Of a stretch of DNA of 64,000 nt, positions 63,724 through 64,000 are shown piece after piece; position 1 is the first letter of the stretch; every line of letters begins with the position of its first letter. The translations under genes and the position numbers were made by a program. This DNA is from Vicugna pacos. Its lineage: Eukaryota; Chordata; Mammalia; Artiodactyla; Camelidae. Below the pieces are notes generated by a model. That model was given only the letters and a program-made list of their open reading frames with translations. It made no database searches and was not told the origin of the DNA. The stretch is taken from the NCBI RefSeq assembly GCF_048564905.1, contig NC_133002.1, positions 58,461,183-58,525,182 on the forward strand, written 5' to 3'.

Positions 63724-64000
63724 CTGCGAGGGAAGAAACATTAGGTTTCACAACAGCCTCACTTGAAGAAAATAAACTCACAAGAAACACAGTGGCTAAA
63801 AACAAAACATGGGCCTTAGAAGCCCTTCCACCAACTACCAGAGCTGGCATGTTCTGAGGCTGAGAGAGAACAATCAACATTTCTAAAGAGAAGGAAAAAA
63901 AAGAAGGAAAGAAATGGTAATAACTTTCACAGAAACAATCTTCAGCTCATCTGCAGCTTGAATGTGATGCCAGTCAAAGTGGGTCACAGCCTTTGGATCC
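63724..64000. other. SRP68: Start of the next SRP68 intron (window end)
   Basis: No exon seen. The 5' exons of SRP68 must lie beyond the window. Confidence 0.7.

Overview
The window is nuclear DNA of a camelid (camel, alpaca or a relative). Ten copies of a tRNA-Ala-derived SINE of the Vic-1 type are present, recognisable by their tRNA-like A and B boxes and a tail resembling TTAATTACCTCC. That SINE is a camelid signature. L1 3' ends of the cetartiodactyl type, MaLR (MLT1-like) LTR fossils, MIR and L2 are also present. The gene order TEN1 - CDK3 - EVPL - SRP68 matches human 17q25.1. I identified the genes from remembered human protein sequences and from exon phase; no database search was run.

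Layout. Bases 1-260 are a GC-rich promoter, probably shared with a divergent gene to the left (ACOX1 in human, an inference). TEN1 (+) has three coding exons at 5950-15698; its introns are crowded with SINEs and old L1s. CDK3 (+) follows about 1 kb later, with seven coding exons at 16762-19653 that give a 305-residue kinase. EVPL (-) lies tail to tail with CDK3. Its 22 coding exons at 20794-36457 join in frame to exactly 2033 codons, the human length. A gap of about 8.8 kb (36458-45260) holds no gene I can support. SRP68 (-) fills the rest. Its last 11 coding exons (45261-63723) encode about 411 C-terminal residues, and its 5' exons lie beyond the right end.

The genes do unrelated housekeeping or epithelial jobs: telomere replication (TEN1 in CST), G0-G1 exit (CDK3), the cornified envelope and desmosome-keratin linkage (EVPL), and co-translational targeting (SRP68). 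TEN1 and CDK3 are close, co-oriented genes, and a TEN1-CDK3 readthrough is known in human. All four reading frames look intact within the window, and every intron boundary I placed fits the reading frame.

I found no undescribed system. The observations most worth a second look are a roughly 60-residue repeat in the envoplakin rod, a perfect 15-bp hairpin in an EVPL intron, a G-run cluster just upstream of CDK3, a palindromic CLEAR/E-box at the promoter, and several nested transposon insertions.
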